33,223 nt of DNA from Lentinus brumalis. Its lineage: Eukaryota; Basidiomycota; Agaricomycetes; Polyporales; Polyporaceae. Position numbers and translations under genes: made by a program. The stretch lies in assembly GCA_001792895.1 (NCBI GenBank), contig MARA01000103.1:1-33223 (forward strand). The letters run 5' to 3'. The notes under the pieces were generated by a model. The model had not been told where the DNA came from. It saw nothing but the letters and a program-made list of their open reading frames with translations, and did no database searches. Below, piece after piece: positions 10,964-20,743 of this stretch (the first letter of the stretch is position 1; each line of letters starts with the position of its first letter).

Positions 10964-11670
10964 GACGCAAGGCAGTAGAAGTGAGCTACCGACCGATACG
11001 CAGACGCTATTTGTAGTGGGAATAGCGTTCACCCTGCGTCAGTCGAATATTTAGACAGTAGCCGTCGCTATCACGGGGCACGACACACCATAGGGTAGTC
11101 TCCAGTCTAACTAGAACTAGTAAACCAAAGCTCTCCATGAGCTCATGGTCAGTTACGGTATTGGTAGCTCACGCCGTACCAGCTGACTCGTCTGTCGTAT
11201 AAGCAATCAAGGGAGAGCCGACGTGGACGGAAGAAGCACTAGTAGACGTGGTGTGAGGGCCTAGTCAGGGTGAACACGGGCGCCGACGCTAGCGGGGCCT
11301 TGTCGCGTGGGATTGAGTTGTTGTTCATCCTATACAACAACATTTTTATTAGAGCGTATCTGCAACCGGATTTGAACTCAAATCCCGTACGATGGCTAGA
11401 GGTCGTGAAGGCTGGAGCCGATGCGCTCCACATCTGACTCTTTCCTCCGATTGTATCTGGTTCTGGTTTCACTTTTCAGGTTCTGAGCCCGTTGCAGATA
11501 AGCTCTTGATGAGCACGTCGTGTCGAAGTCCCTGAAGAAGTCCACCCGAGGGGAGGGGGGACTCCGAAGTCGCTAACTGCACTGACGTGTCACTGTGATC
11601 AAGATCGCCAAGATACAAACACACGCCCTATGCTGTCACCACCGCACAAACACACTCGAAGATCGGACGT
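10964..11670. other. Intergenic region holding a tRNA-like palindrome
   Basis: No coding region is recognised in these 700 bases. They contain the tRNA-like sequence at 11352-11428 and otherwise nothing I can assign. Confidence 0.4.
11352..11428 (-). pseudogene. tRNA-like sequence with palindromic T arm
   Basis: The ends GAGCGTATC (11352-11360) and GATGCGCTC (11420-11428) can pair over 9 bp with one mismatch, like an extended acceptor stem. Inside is a B-box-like GAGTTCAAATCC on the minus strand that is almost fully palindromic (GGATTTGA/TCAAATCC). An ACGAC/ATCGT pair sits at the anticodon-stem position around a loop with CTCTAGCC. At 77 nt it is tRNA-sized, but no standard cloverleaf can be drawn. 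It is probably a degenerate tRNA or SINE head. Confidence 0.35.
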
Positions 11671-12523
11671 CTACAGAACACCACCCATGACGACGACAAA
11701 CTCCACCTGCGTTCCCACTCTTTGTTCGGACAAGCCATGGAAGCATGAATGAGAACCCTCCGGAAAAAGGTCGATGTAACGGAACACGTCCTTCGTCACG
11801 TCCTGGTCACCCAGCATGCGGCGAGGACGTTCGTCGGTCGCGCCCGCGTACCGGTTATTACCGAGAAACAAAGACCTGTCGTCCAGTTCGGAGTAGAAGC
11901 AGTCGTCGATGGAAAGGAGTACGTCCCAGACGGTCAACGGGCCCGGGTGTGGAGCAGCACTCACGGATACCACAAGGTCCGGCTGACCGTCCAGCACGAA
12001 TCGCAGGGTACAATGCCTCCGTATTGATTCGAATGCGGGTAGGATGAGGAGTTCGGCGTTGCGCTCGACGAGGGACTCCGCTCTGGTCTCCCGCAGATCC
12101 CACTTCAGGAGAGGACCGGCCAGGAACGATGACAGACCAGTCGCACAACATGCGCCTTCAGGACAGACCGTCGCTTCCACAGTTGGCGTCCGAAGATCCA
12201 TATGCAGGTCGGTACCAGCGTCAGCGTGGAGAAAAGGTATGTGTTCGGGGGCGGTTCGTTCTGTCGGACCATCGTCATCGTCCTGAATCTCGCCACTGAT
12301 GCACACCTGTCCCACTGCGAGATTCACATAAGCGACAAACACAGCTTCCTCAACGCAATCAAGACGTACCTCCGTTCTCATCCACGTGTATGGGAATGTT
12401 ATGCGCCAAGAGCTGTGCGCCGATATCATGCGCCGAACCATGCAACTGCGAAATCTACACATAAGCTCTCATCTGGATCACAATGATTGAACCACGAACT
12501 TCGAACAGGTCGTAAACATCCAT
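11671..12523 (-). CDS. DUF6699-like protein, three exons, about 247 residues
   Basis: Exons in transcript order are 12523-12500, 12445-12370 and 12314-11671, totalling 744 nt with agreeing phases. The long last exon contains LLKWDLRET, a strand-rich stretch around LRFVLDGQPDLVVSV, and LTVWDVLLSIDDCFYSEL. That order matches the DUF6699 domain common in Agaricomycetes as I know it. The function is unknown. An acidic DDDDG stretch lies in the N-terminal part. The first, 8-codon exon uses a weak donor (GTTCGT), so the start is uncertain; the frame could also begin at the ATG ending at 12462 without splicing. It is followed on the same strand by the gene at 9899-10963 and preceded by 12688-13666. 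Confidence 0.6.
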
Positions 12524-12687
12524 ATCTGAACACAGGGCGTATTGCGCGTCCGAGTTCTGCGAACAGCACCACAAATTAGATCGCGTTATAGATGCGTAAC
12601 GTTCCAAGCACTAACTTCCAATACATAGTCCAATACTGCGTTGGTAGGATCCTGAGGCAGCATACACGTCAGTAGAGCCAAAACTCA

Positions 12688-13666
12688 TCACGAAATGAAA
12701 CTGACTGTGGTCCCACGATTCATGCCTTCAGTATCCTGCTCGAAATCGTCCATTTCATCAACCACGGTCATGTCGTCGTACCCTTCTGCATCCTGATCGC
12801 CGACTTGCCCCGAACGATGCTTCATCTTGTAGTAGTGTACGAACACGCACTGGTCCATAGTGCTCCCATCGTCGCACGTCCACCCTGGCACTCCCGCGAT
12901 AGCACGTCGGCTCGTAGGGCCTGCGCGTGAGTGCTGAAATGAAAGCGCCGCGTCCTCGATATCGAATGATGGAACCCGAGAAGACAAGTCCGGGCTCACG
13001 GACCCAAACTTGCCTTGCAACTCGCCCTGGAAAGTAGCCACAGCCCATCGCCGTGTCTTGACGGTCCCGGACACAAACATCAATTGCTGCAGCACAAGTC
13101 TGAGTTCCAGATGGCAGTTGGCATAATCCACCCATTTCTGGATGTGCTCACGCATGTACGCCGATATGACGCTCCGCGAAGCCGTTATATGCGTTACAGC
13201 GGCGGCGTCTAAGAGCAGGAACGCCCCTTCGTCCTCCTTGCACTCGAAACGATATCTCTCCGTACCGGAGTTGTTCCAAATCCTTCAAGGTAGTCAGCGA
13301 CTGCAGTGTAAGCACGATTCGCACTTACCGTCTCCAATCACGGTCCGGGGTATCGCTGTCATTCTGTACCCGTCGTAGGCCCCGGCCGAGCAACAGCGGA
13401 CTTGCGATCTCTTCATTGATACCATGGCGCTCGTTCTGGCCAACATCGAGCGTGACGTGGTCAACAGGGGCATTACCGCGTGGTTGTCCCTCTCCCTGTC
13501 CCTTCAGACAATTGAACAGAGACGTGAACTCTCCTTCGAAGATGTACCCGACGGCGCCGACTTCAACCTCGCCAGCACCCGGACAAGGATCTGGGGTCCA
13601 TAGTGGATAGCCATGTCCAAGGTGATACATTTGCGCGGCGTACGTGTCCCAGGCAGGTGCAGCCAT
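12688..13666 (-). CDS. GHGYPLW-family Agaricomycete orphan protein, 310 residues
   Basis: There are two exons, 13666-13329 and 13282-12688, with a 46-nt intron, 933 nt in total and no stop. The start MAAPAWDTYAAQMYHLGHGYPLW followed by a PDP/VEVGAVGYIFEGEF block resembles the N-terminus of an abundant Agaricomycete orphan family (YxxxLxxxGxGxPLWxPEP then VGDVGYI). The middle has WAVATFQGELQGKFGSVSP. The end has DQCVFVHYYKMKHR and a low-complexity acidic tail. The function is unknown; such genes are often multicopy and variable. A MITE-like element begins 46 nt upstream of the ATG, inside the likely promoter. Confidence 0.75.
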
Positions 13667-13712
13667 GACGGGCGTATTGAGGAAGAAATGGGAAGAGGAA
13701 GAGGCGTGATAC

Positions 13713-13956
13713 TGTAGAGATCAGACCATAGCCGCGCGTCACACGGCGCGTCACCGCGCCGCTATTTGTCCCTCGGTCACAGGTCACCGGGCCCGCCGCC
13801 GCGTGTGACAGCCTCAAGTGGCCCGTTTTCGGGCGTTCAAGGGCCAAATGCGGCAATTTTCGCCGCCTCACACCTCGTCGGGCTCACCGCCGCTATGTCG
13901 ACCGTATGGGCGGGTGTCACACACCAGACTTCCGCCGCCACGGTCTGATCTCTACA
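13713..13956. mobile_element. MITE-like element, 244 bp with terminal inverted repeats
   Basis: The terminal repeats TGTAGAGATCAGACC (13713-13727) and GGTCTGATCTCTACA (13942-13956) match perfectly over 15 bp. Similarity continues inward for about ten more bases. The interior is CpG-rich, repeats GTCACAC-type motifs and has no coding capacity for a transposase. I could not define a target-site duplication, so the exact ends are uncertain. Confidence 0.6.
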
Positions 13957-14167
13957 ATATTTCACAGTGCAAGGTCGAGCAGCAAACTCTGCAACGGGAG
14001 AAGCTCCTACAGCCCAAGACCAGTCCTCCAGTCCACGCGCAAATTAAGCCACGTGCGAACTGTAGCGCTCAGTCAGCCTGTATAGCGGAGCAGTAACTTA
14101 GTAAGCATCCAAGTCGCACAGCATTGAGGAGTATTCCCTGGACACAACAGCTCGTCACCTTGGAGCC

Positions 14168-14478
14168 ATGTCATACCCACAGACATACAGTAGGTACACA
14201 CCACTTACTGAATTGGCATTGTCATGTCCAGATGTACCTGACGACACTTGGCTCGACTTGCAGCCGACCGCTATCAAGCCATCGAGGTGTAGAAGACGCG
14301 TCAGAACCAGCGGCGGCACTCAGGCCTCAGGCGGCAGCAGGCTTGCATTGAGGCCTACACGAGTCCGGCATCCGAACCGGAACGGTGCGGGAAAGGGAAA
14401 GAGAACGCGATCGCGATCTTGGTGATCGCCCTTGTGGCTGTCATTTGGCTACATACGCACCCATATGCGAGTCGATGA
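14168..14478 (+). CDS. Small putative tail-anchored protein, 83 residues
   Basis: Two exons, 14168-14233 and 14293-14478, join in phase 0 across a 59-nt GT-AG intron and read MSYPQTYSRYTPLTELAL at the start. A basic, glutamine-rich middle follows. Near the C-terminus a hydrophobic stretch, AIAILVIALVAVIWL, is followed by nine mostly polar residues and a stop. That is the layout of a tail-anchored membrane protein. No family is recognised, and the length is too short for most SNAREs. The splice alone creates the hydrophobic tail, so confirmation of the intron decides the call. Confidence 0.4.
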
Positions 14479-15260
14479 GCGCGAATCCTGTTTCCCCTCC
14501 CCCATCCACGCGTTGTTACTCACAAGAAATGGTACAGCGCACGTAAGCTAGAGCACCACAGCCAAGCACGACGCAGCGACCAGGCAATCGGTGTGGAAGT
14601 CTGCAGGTGAGTAACCGACGAAGTTTACGCGCGTACTACGTGTTAAACTCACGACCATTCCGTGGAGATAGCTTCTTCGGCAGCCTCAGCGCGCGGGTAG
14701 TGCGGCCGCAAATCGGACACGTCTCGACGGCGTATATGCGATTGCAGACTCGGTGAACTGCCATTGATCAGACCTAAGAATACGACGAGTCCGACTGATA
14801 TTCAATCTAGTAACCGTTAAGTACAAGCAGTGAATCAGATCTTGCATCTCGGATACGTTGTTGGCGAGGTATCGGCCGGATGGCAGACGCTGTCGTGGAC
14901 ATCCCTCATTGCCTAAGTATCACCCGCAGACTCTGGCCCACGCAGCTAACGCTCAAAATCAGTCAGAGCCACATCGGACTCATGTTTGAGCACGCCGTGG
15001 CTCCCCAAGCCGGGCCGTAGCCGCGGTTTTTGAGCCAAACCCGGCTCTGCATATCATTAAGGCACGGCCCTCAGCATATGCGCTCCTCCTACGTCGGGCT
15101 CAAACGTGCATGGGTGGCCGTCTAGCTGTCTACGTAGTCGGGAAGTGATTCCCTGTCGACCTATTACCGTCCTAGGCGGGACTTCGATCTACGCCGGTGA
15201 TACCTACCAGTGCGCTCGTCGTCTCCACGTGCACGCGCATATGGCATCAGTATCTTCCAA
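14479..15260. other. Intergenic region with small inverted repeats
   Basis: No gene is recognised. GTTTGAGC at 14984-14991 and GCTCAAAC at 15098-15105 bracket about 120 bp with further GC-rich inverted motifs (AGCCGGGCC, AACCCGGCT). These could be remains of a small non-autonomous element. Confidence 0.35.
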
Positions 15261-15635
15261 TCATGAAGCTTGTCTGTTCAAACAGCTATCACAGTTCATG
15301 AGGCGTTTCGGTGCTCCGAACACGGTATCCACTCCAGTCCTCTCCTCGAGGCTCCACCAAACACGATCCCAGGAGCCCTGGCATTCCGCCCATCGGTTGA
15401 TTGGTCGCTCGATGGGCGATCGCTCCAGAATATTGACGTCGACCATGATTCGATATCGCGTCGGCCCGGTATGTAGGTGGTTCTCGCTAAACTCGGCTAC
15501 AGGCTCCATTGATGCGTTTGGCAGCAGTAAGTCGGAGCAGAAACCCGCCGACCGTCGTCGGAGACTCGGACTAAGTAGTTCTGTACCCTCGTCAAGCTGA
15601 ATGTCGCAAGCTCGGCTCCAGGCTCGAGGCCGCAC
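15261..15635 (-). CDS. Orphan protein fragment
   Basis: A 124-codon minus-strand frame contains a protein-like segment, MEPVAEFSENHLHTG, then RYRIMVDVNILERSP, WAECQGSWDRVWWSLEE and VDTVFGAPKRL. Regular tryptophans and acidic residues suggest real coding sequence. The overlapping plus-strand frame at 15106-15600 lacks such character. I found no convincing start exon or domain. It may be a gene relic or one exon of an unresolved gene. Confidence 0.35.
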   Translation of the reverse strand: MRPRAWSRACDIQLDEGTELLSPSLRRRSAGFCSDLLLPNASMEPVAEFSENHLHTGPTRYRIMVDVNILERSPIERPINRWAECQGSWDRVWWSLEERTGVDTVFGAPKRLMNCDSCLNRQAS

Positions 15636-16339
15636 AAGCTGAATTCCGAGCTCTTACGTTACTAAACCCCATCGCTACAACTCGGGTCTAGCTGAACACA
15701 TACCACCTTGGCAAGCTGACGACTTCGTGCCGAGCCCAATCGCTGGCAGGGACTACAGACAGCAACGGTCGTCTCACGCGTCGGCACGTCCGAGTCTATC
15801 GACTCCTCTGGCATGCCCGACATTGCCGACGAAAGCCTTTCTCCCCCGCATATGGCGCGATCATCACCTAATTCATCTATGTTGCTCTGAGTCGTGGTCA
15901 TATGCACACGTCAGCGACGGGCGCTGTTCCGTGCCAATGCTATGTCGGCCGCCGGGCGGCGGAGGGGGGCAATTACCAAGCATACCGACGTCTCCTTCAC
16001 ACCACTCATCCACCTATCCTACACCAGTGATCTCTATCTGCAACGCGCGCGCCGAGCACAGTTCTGGAGACTACGTCCGCATTTAGGCGAGTTCCTGTAC
16101 AAGTCGGGCGTATGACGACAGCATCTGTCTCTGAACCTCCCACCAATCCTTGCGGTAACATGCACCACTTTGTATTTCGCTCTACTTTAACAACAATCCA
16201 CGCATAATGTCCTCAGGACGCCACAAAGAACGAACAGAAGATGTCCGACACATGGGACCTATCTTCCCTCTTCTCGGGTATAACCGGCTTCTGAACTTCG
16301 TGCTGCTGGTCTACGAAACGGCCTCTTGCTGTCGTTGTC
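15636..16339. other. Intergenic, nothing assignable
   Basis: Short frames on both strands show no family resemblance. AAGCTGA or AGCTGA occurs four times between about 15594 and 15720 without a regular period. Confidence 0.35.
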
Positions 16340-17520
16340 CCCCGATCACTGTAAAGCAGCCTGCGGTACCCACCTCGTTACAGGCTATCTTGTACGTCCT
16401 GCTCCAAGAATGGATAGTCAACTTGTGTCACTTACGTTACACTCCAGCTATCGCACTGCTGCCGACGACATCGAAGACTCCCGTTCAAGTTCCATTCCAC
16501 GAACCCCCACATTCAGTTCCGAACCATATCTCTTCGAAGGTGCACTCCATCTGAATACTTCAAGATCCGTGCCGGTCACACCTTTCATTTCCGTACACGT
16601 GTCCCTAACTTAGGCTACACCACTTCTGCAATGCCATGGAGCGGGCTTCTGACGGTACCCACCCCGCTAGAAGCTGTCTCGTACGTTCAACTCTGATCAT
16701 TGCAAGTCAACTTGTGTCACTTACGTTACACTCCAGCTATCGCACTGCTGCCGACGACATCGAAGACTCCCCTTCAAGTTCCATTCCACGAACTCCCACA
16801 TTCAGTTCCGAACCATATCTCTTCGAAGGTGCACTCCATCTGAATACTTCAAGATCCGTGCCGGTCACACCTTTCATTTCCGTACACGTGTCCCTAACTT
16901 AGGCTACACCACTTCTGCAATGCCATGGAGCGGGCTTCTGACGGTACCCACCCCGCTAGAAGCTGTCTCGTACGTTCAACTCTGATCATTGCAAGTCAAC
17001 TTGTGTCACTTACGTTACACTCCAGCTATCGCACTGCTGCCGACGACATCGAAGACTCCCCTTCAAGTTCCATTCCACGAACCCCCACATTCAGTTCCGA
17101 TATCTGTTCGAAGGCGCACTCCATCTGAACACTTCAAGATCTGTGCCGGTCACACCTTTCATTTTCATACACGTGTCCCTAACTTAGGCTACACCACTTC
17201 TGCGATGCCATGGAACGGGCTTCTGACAGTACTTACCCACCCCGCTAGAAGCTGGCTCGTATGTTTTGCTCCGAATATTGAAAGTTCGTTTGCATCACTC
17301 ACGTTACACTCATTCAGCGACCGCACTGCTGCTGACAACATTGAAGACTCTCCTTCCATTTCGCCAATGTCTTCCAGGCCCTAGACATGTTCCAGAAGCC
17401 TCTCTGAACTATATCTGCTTGGAGTTGCGCTCCAACTCAATACTTGACGATCCGTGCCAGTCACACGTCTATTTCTGAACACACATCCCTACGCTAGACA
17501 TTTTCCTCAATCCCGTGGAG
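16340..17520. repeat. Tandem array of a 289-bp unit, about four copies
   Basis: The anchor CTTGTGTCACTTACG begins at 16422, 16711 and 17000, and its diverged equivalent lies 289 bp further on, ending near 17298. The first two full units are nearly identical, the third has scattered changes and a small deletion near 17100, and the fourth is clearly diverged. The unit length is not a multiple of three and similar short frames simply recur in each copy, so the array is not coding. It resembles a minisatellite or satellite fragment grown by unequal exchange. Confidence 0.85.
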
Positions 17521-18321
17521 CCCCTCTAAACACCATATCACGGCTTGTTCTCTGTCAGCAACAGAATATTGTAAATCATGTGTTACGTACTATAGCATGA
17601 CATGACAAGCTACGCCCTCATCCGACTCGATCCGAGTCCTGATATGCAGCAACCCATTGACGTGAACGCCCTGGAAATAACTAATATCAGCGGTACCACT
17701 TTACGCGACTGTGTCCATACATACATCTAAGACAGTGTGGCCTGTAACTGTTCCCTGCATGTATCTGGCAGAATCATCGCAAAGCCAGAATACTTCTGTT
17801 CCGATCTAACAAACAGCACGTTCAGTTTACGGTATTAGCACCTACAGTGGCCTGCCTACAGGGAAGTCCTGTTGGAGCAGTTGCAATACAGACAGTGTCG
17901 AGTTTTGGTTCATCGCCATTATCGCAAGATGTGCGGGCACAGGTAGGAATAGGAAGACTTATCGTACTACTTCAGGCCATGCTCGCCATCCCTACTTATA
18001 TACCCAGCGGATCTACTTATTGACCTTCGACCGTGACCCCGAGCTTGCAAACACGACGTAAATAAAACTCTCACCTGCCACTTTGACTGTATCCAGAACT
18101 CCGCCTCAGGTTGACAGTATTGCATAACTCTCGCTGAATCGCAAGCCTGTGTGAAGCGTCGCACCGTCAGACCCCGTCCCCAAGCTCAAAGTTTCAAAGT
18201 TCACATTCATCTTGATTATTAGTCCGCCAAGACATGACAATTTCCGATGGGAGCTGAGTACATATACCACACTATAGCATACCATAGAACACAAGCAGAA
18301 CAGCGTCCGCACCATATGAAC
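17521..18321. other. Intergenic region between tandem array and MYND gene
   Basis: No coding region, RNA or clear repeat is recognised in these 800 bases. The part next to 18321 is the 3' flank of the MYND gene. Confidence 0.4.
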
Positions 18322-19238
18322 CTACATCAGGAGGGAGAAAAATGCTCGCATGACGTGGACGTCTTGGGGTTCCATATCAACAAACGTCGTCTCCGACCTG
18401 TCCGCGCACCTCATCATCAACACAGGCCCACGCCAATCGCGAGGCGTTGGCCGTACCCCCGCTGTGAGCGACTTCAACGCCTTGTTCACTTTTAAGCCCC
18501 TCTTTCTCGCTGCTTCCACGGGACCGTGTGCCGCGAAGTCCGCATAGATGTGGAAAGGACGGTCGAGAAGAGTGAACTCTTGCCCGAACAACACAGGAGT
18601 CACCGCCGGGGGACATTGCATGAGCCCAACTAGGTACGGTACGAATTGTTCCGCACCGTTCGGACGTTCATTGGTTCTCGGCTCGCGGACGAGGAAGACG
18701 TCGATGAACTTGACCAATCCTGAACGCGCCAGCAGTCAGTTGATGTCACAAGCACCGTACTCAATGAACATGGACGTCACCTTCGTCGGGATCCGCGAAT
18801 ATGGCACGAACGGCGACGCAACAGGGACTAGGTGCCCTGCTACCATTGCTGATAAGCTCTGGTCCCACGCAAGGATAGTGCGGACCGCTGTATCCTGCAT
18901 ACGTCGTCGAACGCTCGATCACTTGCGCCGCAGCACGAGCGGCGTCGTCCCACTTCAGTAGTCTATCGCGCATGCACTCGAGACTATGCCGTACTGCGTC
19001 CTACACGGTCATCAGCTCACAGGACCCTCTGCAGAACGACTGGTTCACTTACCAGGAGGCGATGATTCACAGAACAGTAGGCCACATTCATCTCGCATTC
19101 CGCGCATACGAAGGGCGCGTCCGCACCGCAACACACGCATTTCGGCAGACCTTCGACGAGCCGGAGCGCAATCATAGGATGAATTGGGGTATAGGAACGC
19201 TCGGCTGCATCCACAGTAGCGGCGAGAACAGTAGTCAT
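18322..19238 (-). CDS. MYND-type zinc-finger protein, apparent frameshift
   Basis: Exon 1 (19238-19053) has CVCCGADAPFVCAECEMN then VAYCSVNH. After a 52-nt intron, exon 2 (from 19000) supplies H and C in AVRHSLEC, completing the MYND zinc ligands; the usual sixth ligand cysteine is histidine here. MYND fingers bind proline-rich peptides. Downstream the frame must shift near 18894-18901 to reach TILAWDQSLSAMVAGHL. A 36-nt intron then leads to a last exon with LVKFIDVFLVREPR, FHIYADFAAHGP and VLMMRCADRSE. The C-terminal layout (DWRGPVLMM, FVDMEPQDVHVMRAFF) resembles the shared tail of many Agaricomycete MYND proteins. One missing base explains the break. The start could instead be the ATG ending at 19340. 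Confidence 0.7.
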
Positions 19239-19726
19239 AGCAGGATGTCGGGAAAAGAAGGAGGTTGGAAATGTCGTCAACTCGCAGCGATCCTCAGCTC
19301 CCGGTATTTGTAGTGTTGGCAGGCGCCGGCAGGGTGTCACAACGGATCTTGTGACAATCGTGAGTCACTTTGCCAACTAGCGCCAAAGTGCATGAGTTTG
19401 TGTACGGACGTGTCTGTACGCGAGCGAGCCTCAGACCAACCTCAGCCAGTGCATTGACAACGCCGGAGACGCCTCGCAATGGCCTTGGAACACCTTCTCA
19501 CTGCTTGACGCGCTTACTGAACTGTATTAAGGTCCTCGCACTTCGAATTCGCCGCCGTGGCCACTAACAGGATGGAACTTCTGGCCCAAAACAAAATGGT
19601 GAAATTCTTATGGCAAGGTCTGGGCGAGAGCCGTGTGTGATCTCCAGGTGTGGCGAGCACAATGTGTACTATACTATACAAGGAAACTTAGGCGCCAAAA
19701 AATGGACGTAAAGTGTGGTTCACACT
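19239..19726. other. Intergenic, nothing assignable
   Basis: This is the 5' flank of the MYND gene. An A-run at about 19697-19702, a T-run on the minus strand, lies about 25 bp downstream of the tRNA-like sequence at 19727-19806 and could be its Pol III stop. Confidence 0.35.
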
Positions 19727-19806
19727 GGCAGCACCGAGAATCGAACTCGCGATCGCACGTGCAAATGCGTGCAACATGTTACGGAGTAGACTACTAGGCC
19801 TTGCAC
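19727..19806 (-). pseudogene. tRNA-like sequence (Ala-TGC-like)
   Basis: The minus strand shows a B box GAGTTCGATTCTC with four of five T-stem pairs. It has a perfect anticodon stem GCACG/CGTGC around CATTTGCA, which holds TGC with one extra base, and an A-box-like CCTAGTAGTCTA. The acceptor strand TGCTGCC lacks a 5' partner. It is likely a tRNA pseudogene or SINE head. Confidence 0.4.
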
Positions 19807-19849
19807 ATTTGGAAGTGGTTTAAACCAATAGACAATGAAGAATTGAATA

Positions 19850-20694
19850 CTTACCATTTCCATACCTCGCGTCCAAGTTGATCGTTCACGAGTACGCCGA
19901 CATTACTGTCCACGCTGCACAAAACCAAGTATACTTTGACCACCACGTCCAGATCAACACTACCATTGGAACTTGGGTAAGAATTTGTCCCGCGTACAAG
20001 CCCTCCCAAAGGGCTGACTGACCAAACTCCATTACAGGCTCACAGTCGCCAACCTCAGCGCCCTTACAAGTCCCTGCTGCAACTCCATCGCAACAGCACT
20101 CTGGACAGCGCTCGTTCGATCGCTGCCTAACGGGAGCGTATCCAGCATTTGAACCAGAACTGCTGGACGCCTGGACCCGCGGCCGTCGCTCTCAACGAAG
20201 ATCGACACCTTGAAGAACACCTGTTTTCTAGCATTGAGTATCACACTCAATAATGCCGCACCCAACAGCAACTAACTGACCTCGCGCCCTTCCAGAACTG
20301 CCATGATTCCGTAGTCCATACGATCCGAATACTCAACTGTCGGTGCCTCCGGACTATTGCGTGAGGCCAAGTTCTCTTCGTCGCGTGCATTTGCGCCTTC
20401 GCCATCGTTCATAGAAATAGCGGGGGTCAAGCCCGGCATAGGGCTGGCGTCGTTGCCGCCTCTTTCAAGCCGCTGTGTGGACGACCTAACACGAGGAAGC
20501 AAGCCCTCGACACCCCTTGCGTCTGCAGCCGATCCATGTGGCAATGCCGGTTGACCGCTACAGAGATCCAAGAATTAGCGTACGAGCACGCTACATGAGC
20601 CTTCGAACATCACTCACAGTACAGGGTGCTGTCGAATCTCCTCATCGTCTTCGTTGCTTCTTTGCCGGTACGTCGCCAGGAATTGTGGTGACAT
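19850..20694 (-). CDS. Orphan multi-exon protein with TATA promoter
   Basis: Exons in transcript order are 20694-20618 (MSPQFLATYRQRSNEDDEE), 20557-20281 and 20220-20068. Phases agree across two 60-nt introns. The second exon is disordered (GLTPAISMNDGEGANARDEE) and ends at MDYGIMAVLEGRE. The third reads VFFKVSIFVESDGRG and AVLVQMLDTLPLG. After 20068 the model is unresolved: either the frame runs to a stop at 20032, or a further exon with VDLDVVVKVYLVLCSVDSN ends near 19850 at WKW. No named domain is recognised. The REVFFKVSIFV strand is reminiscent of the C-terminal strand motif in the genes at 2490-4034 and 9899-10963. Confidence 0.5.
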
Positions 20695-20735
20695 TTGAAC
20701 CAGAAAATTGACCTCCTGGACACACCCTAGGCTTG

Positions 20736-20743
20736 TATATATA
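20736..20743 (-). promoter_or_regulatory. TATA box of the orphan gene starting at 20694
   Basis: A TATATATA motif lies 42 nt upstream of the minus-strand ATG at 20694. It supports that start and a promoter between this gene and R2. Confidence 0.45.

Noticed and set aside
15106..15600. Plus-strand frame of 164 codons
   Set aside because: It has no family resemblance and overlaps a more protein-like minus-strand frame at 15261-15635.
16326..17384. Three similar plus-strand open frames with shared SxxLVSLTLHSSYRTAADD-type sequence
   Set aside because: They are the same short frame recurring in each 289-bp tandem unit. The unit length is not a multiple of three, so the frames never join, and there is no splice logic.
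18894..18940. A 28-nt intron to bridge the frame change in the MYND gene
   Set aside because: The only in-phase GT-AG pair is too short to be spliced; a single missing base is more plausible.
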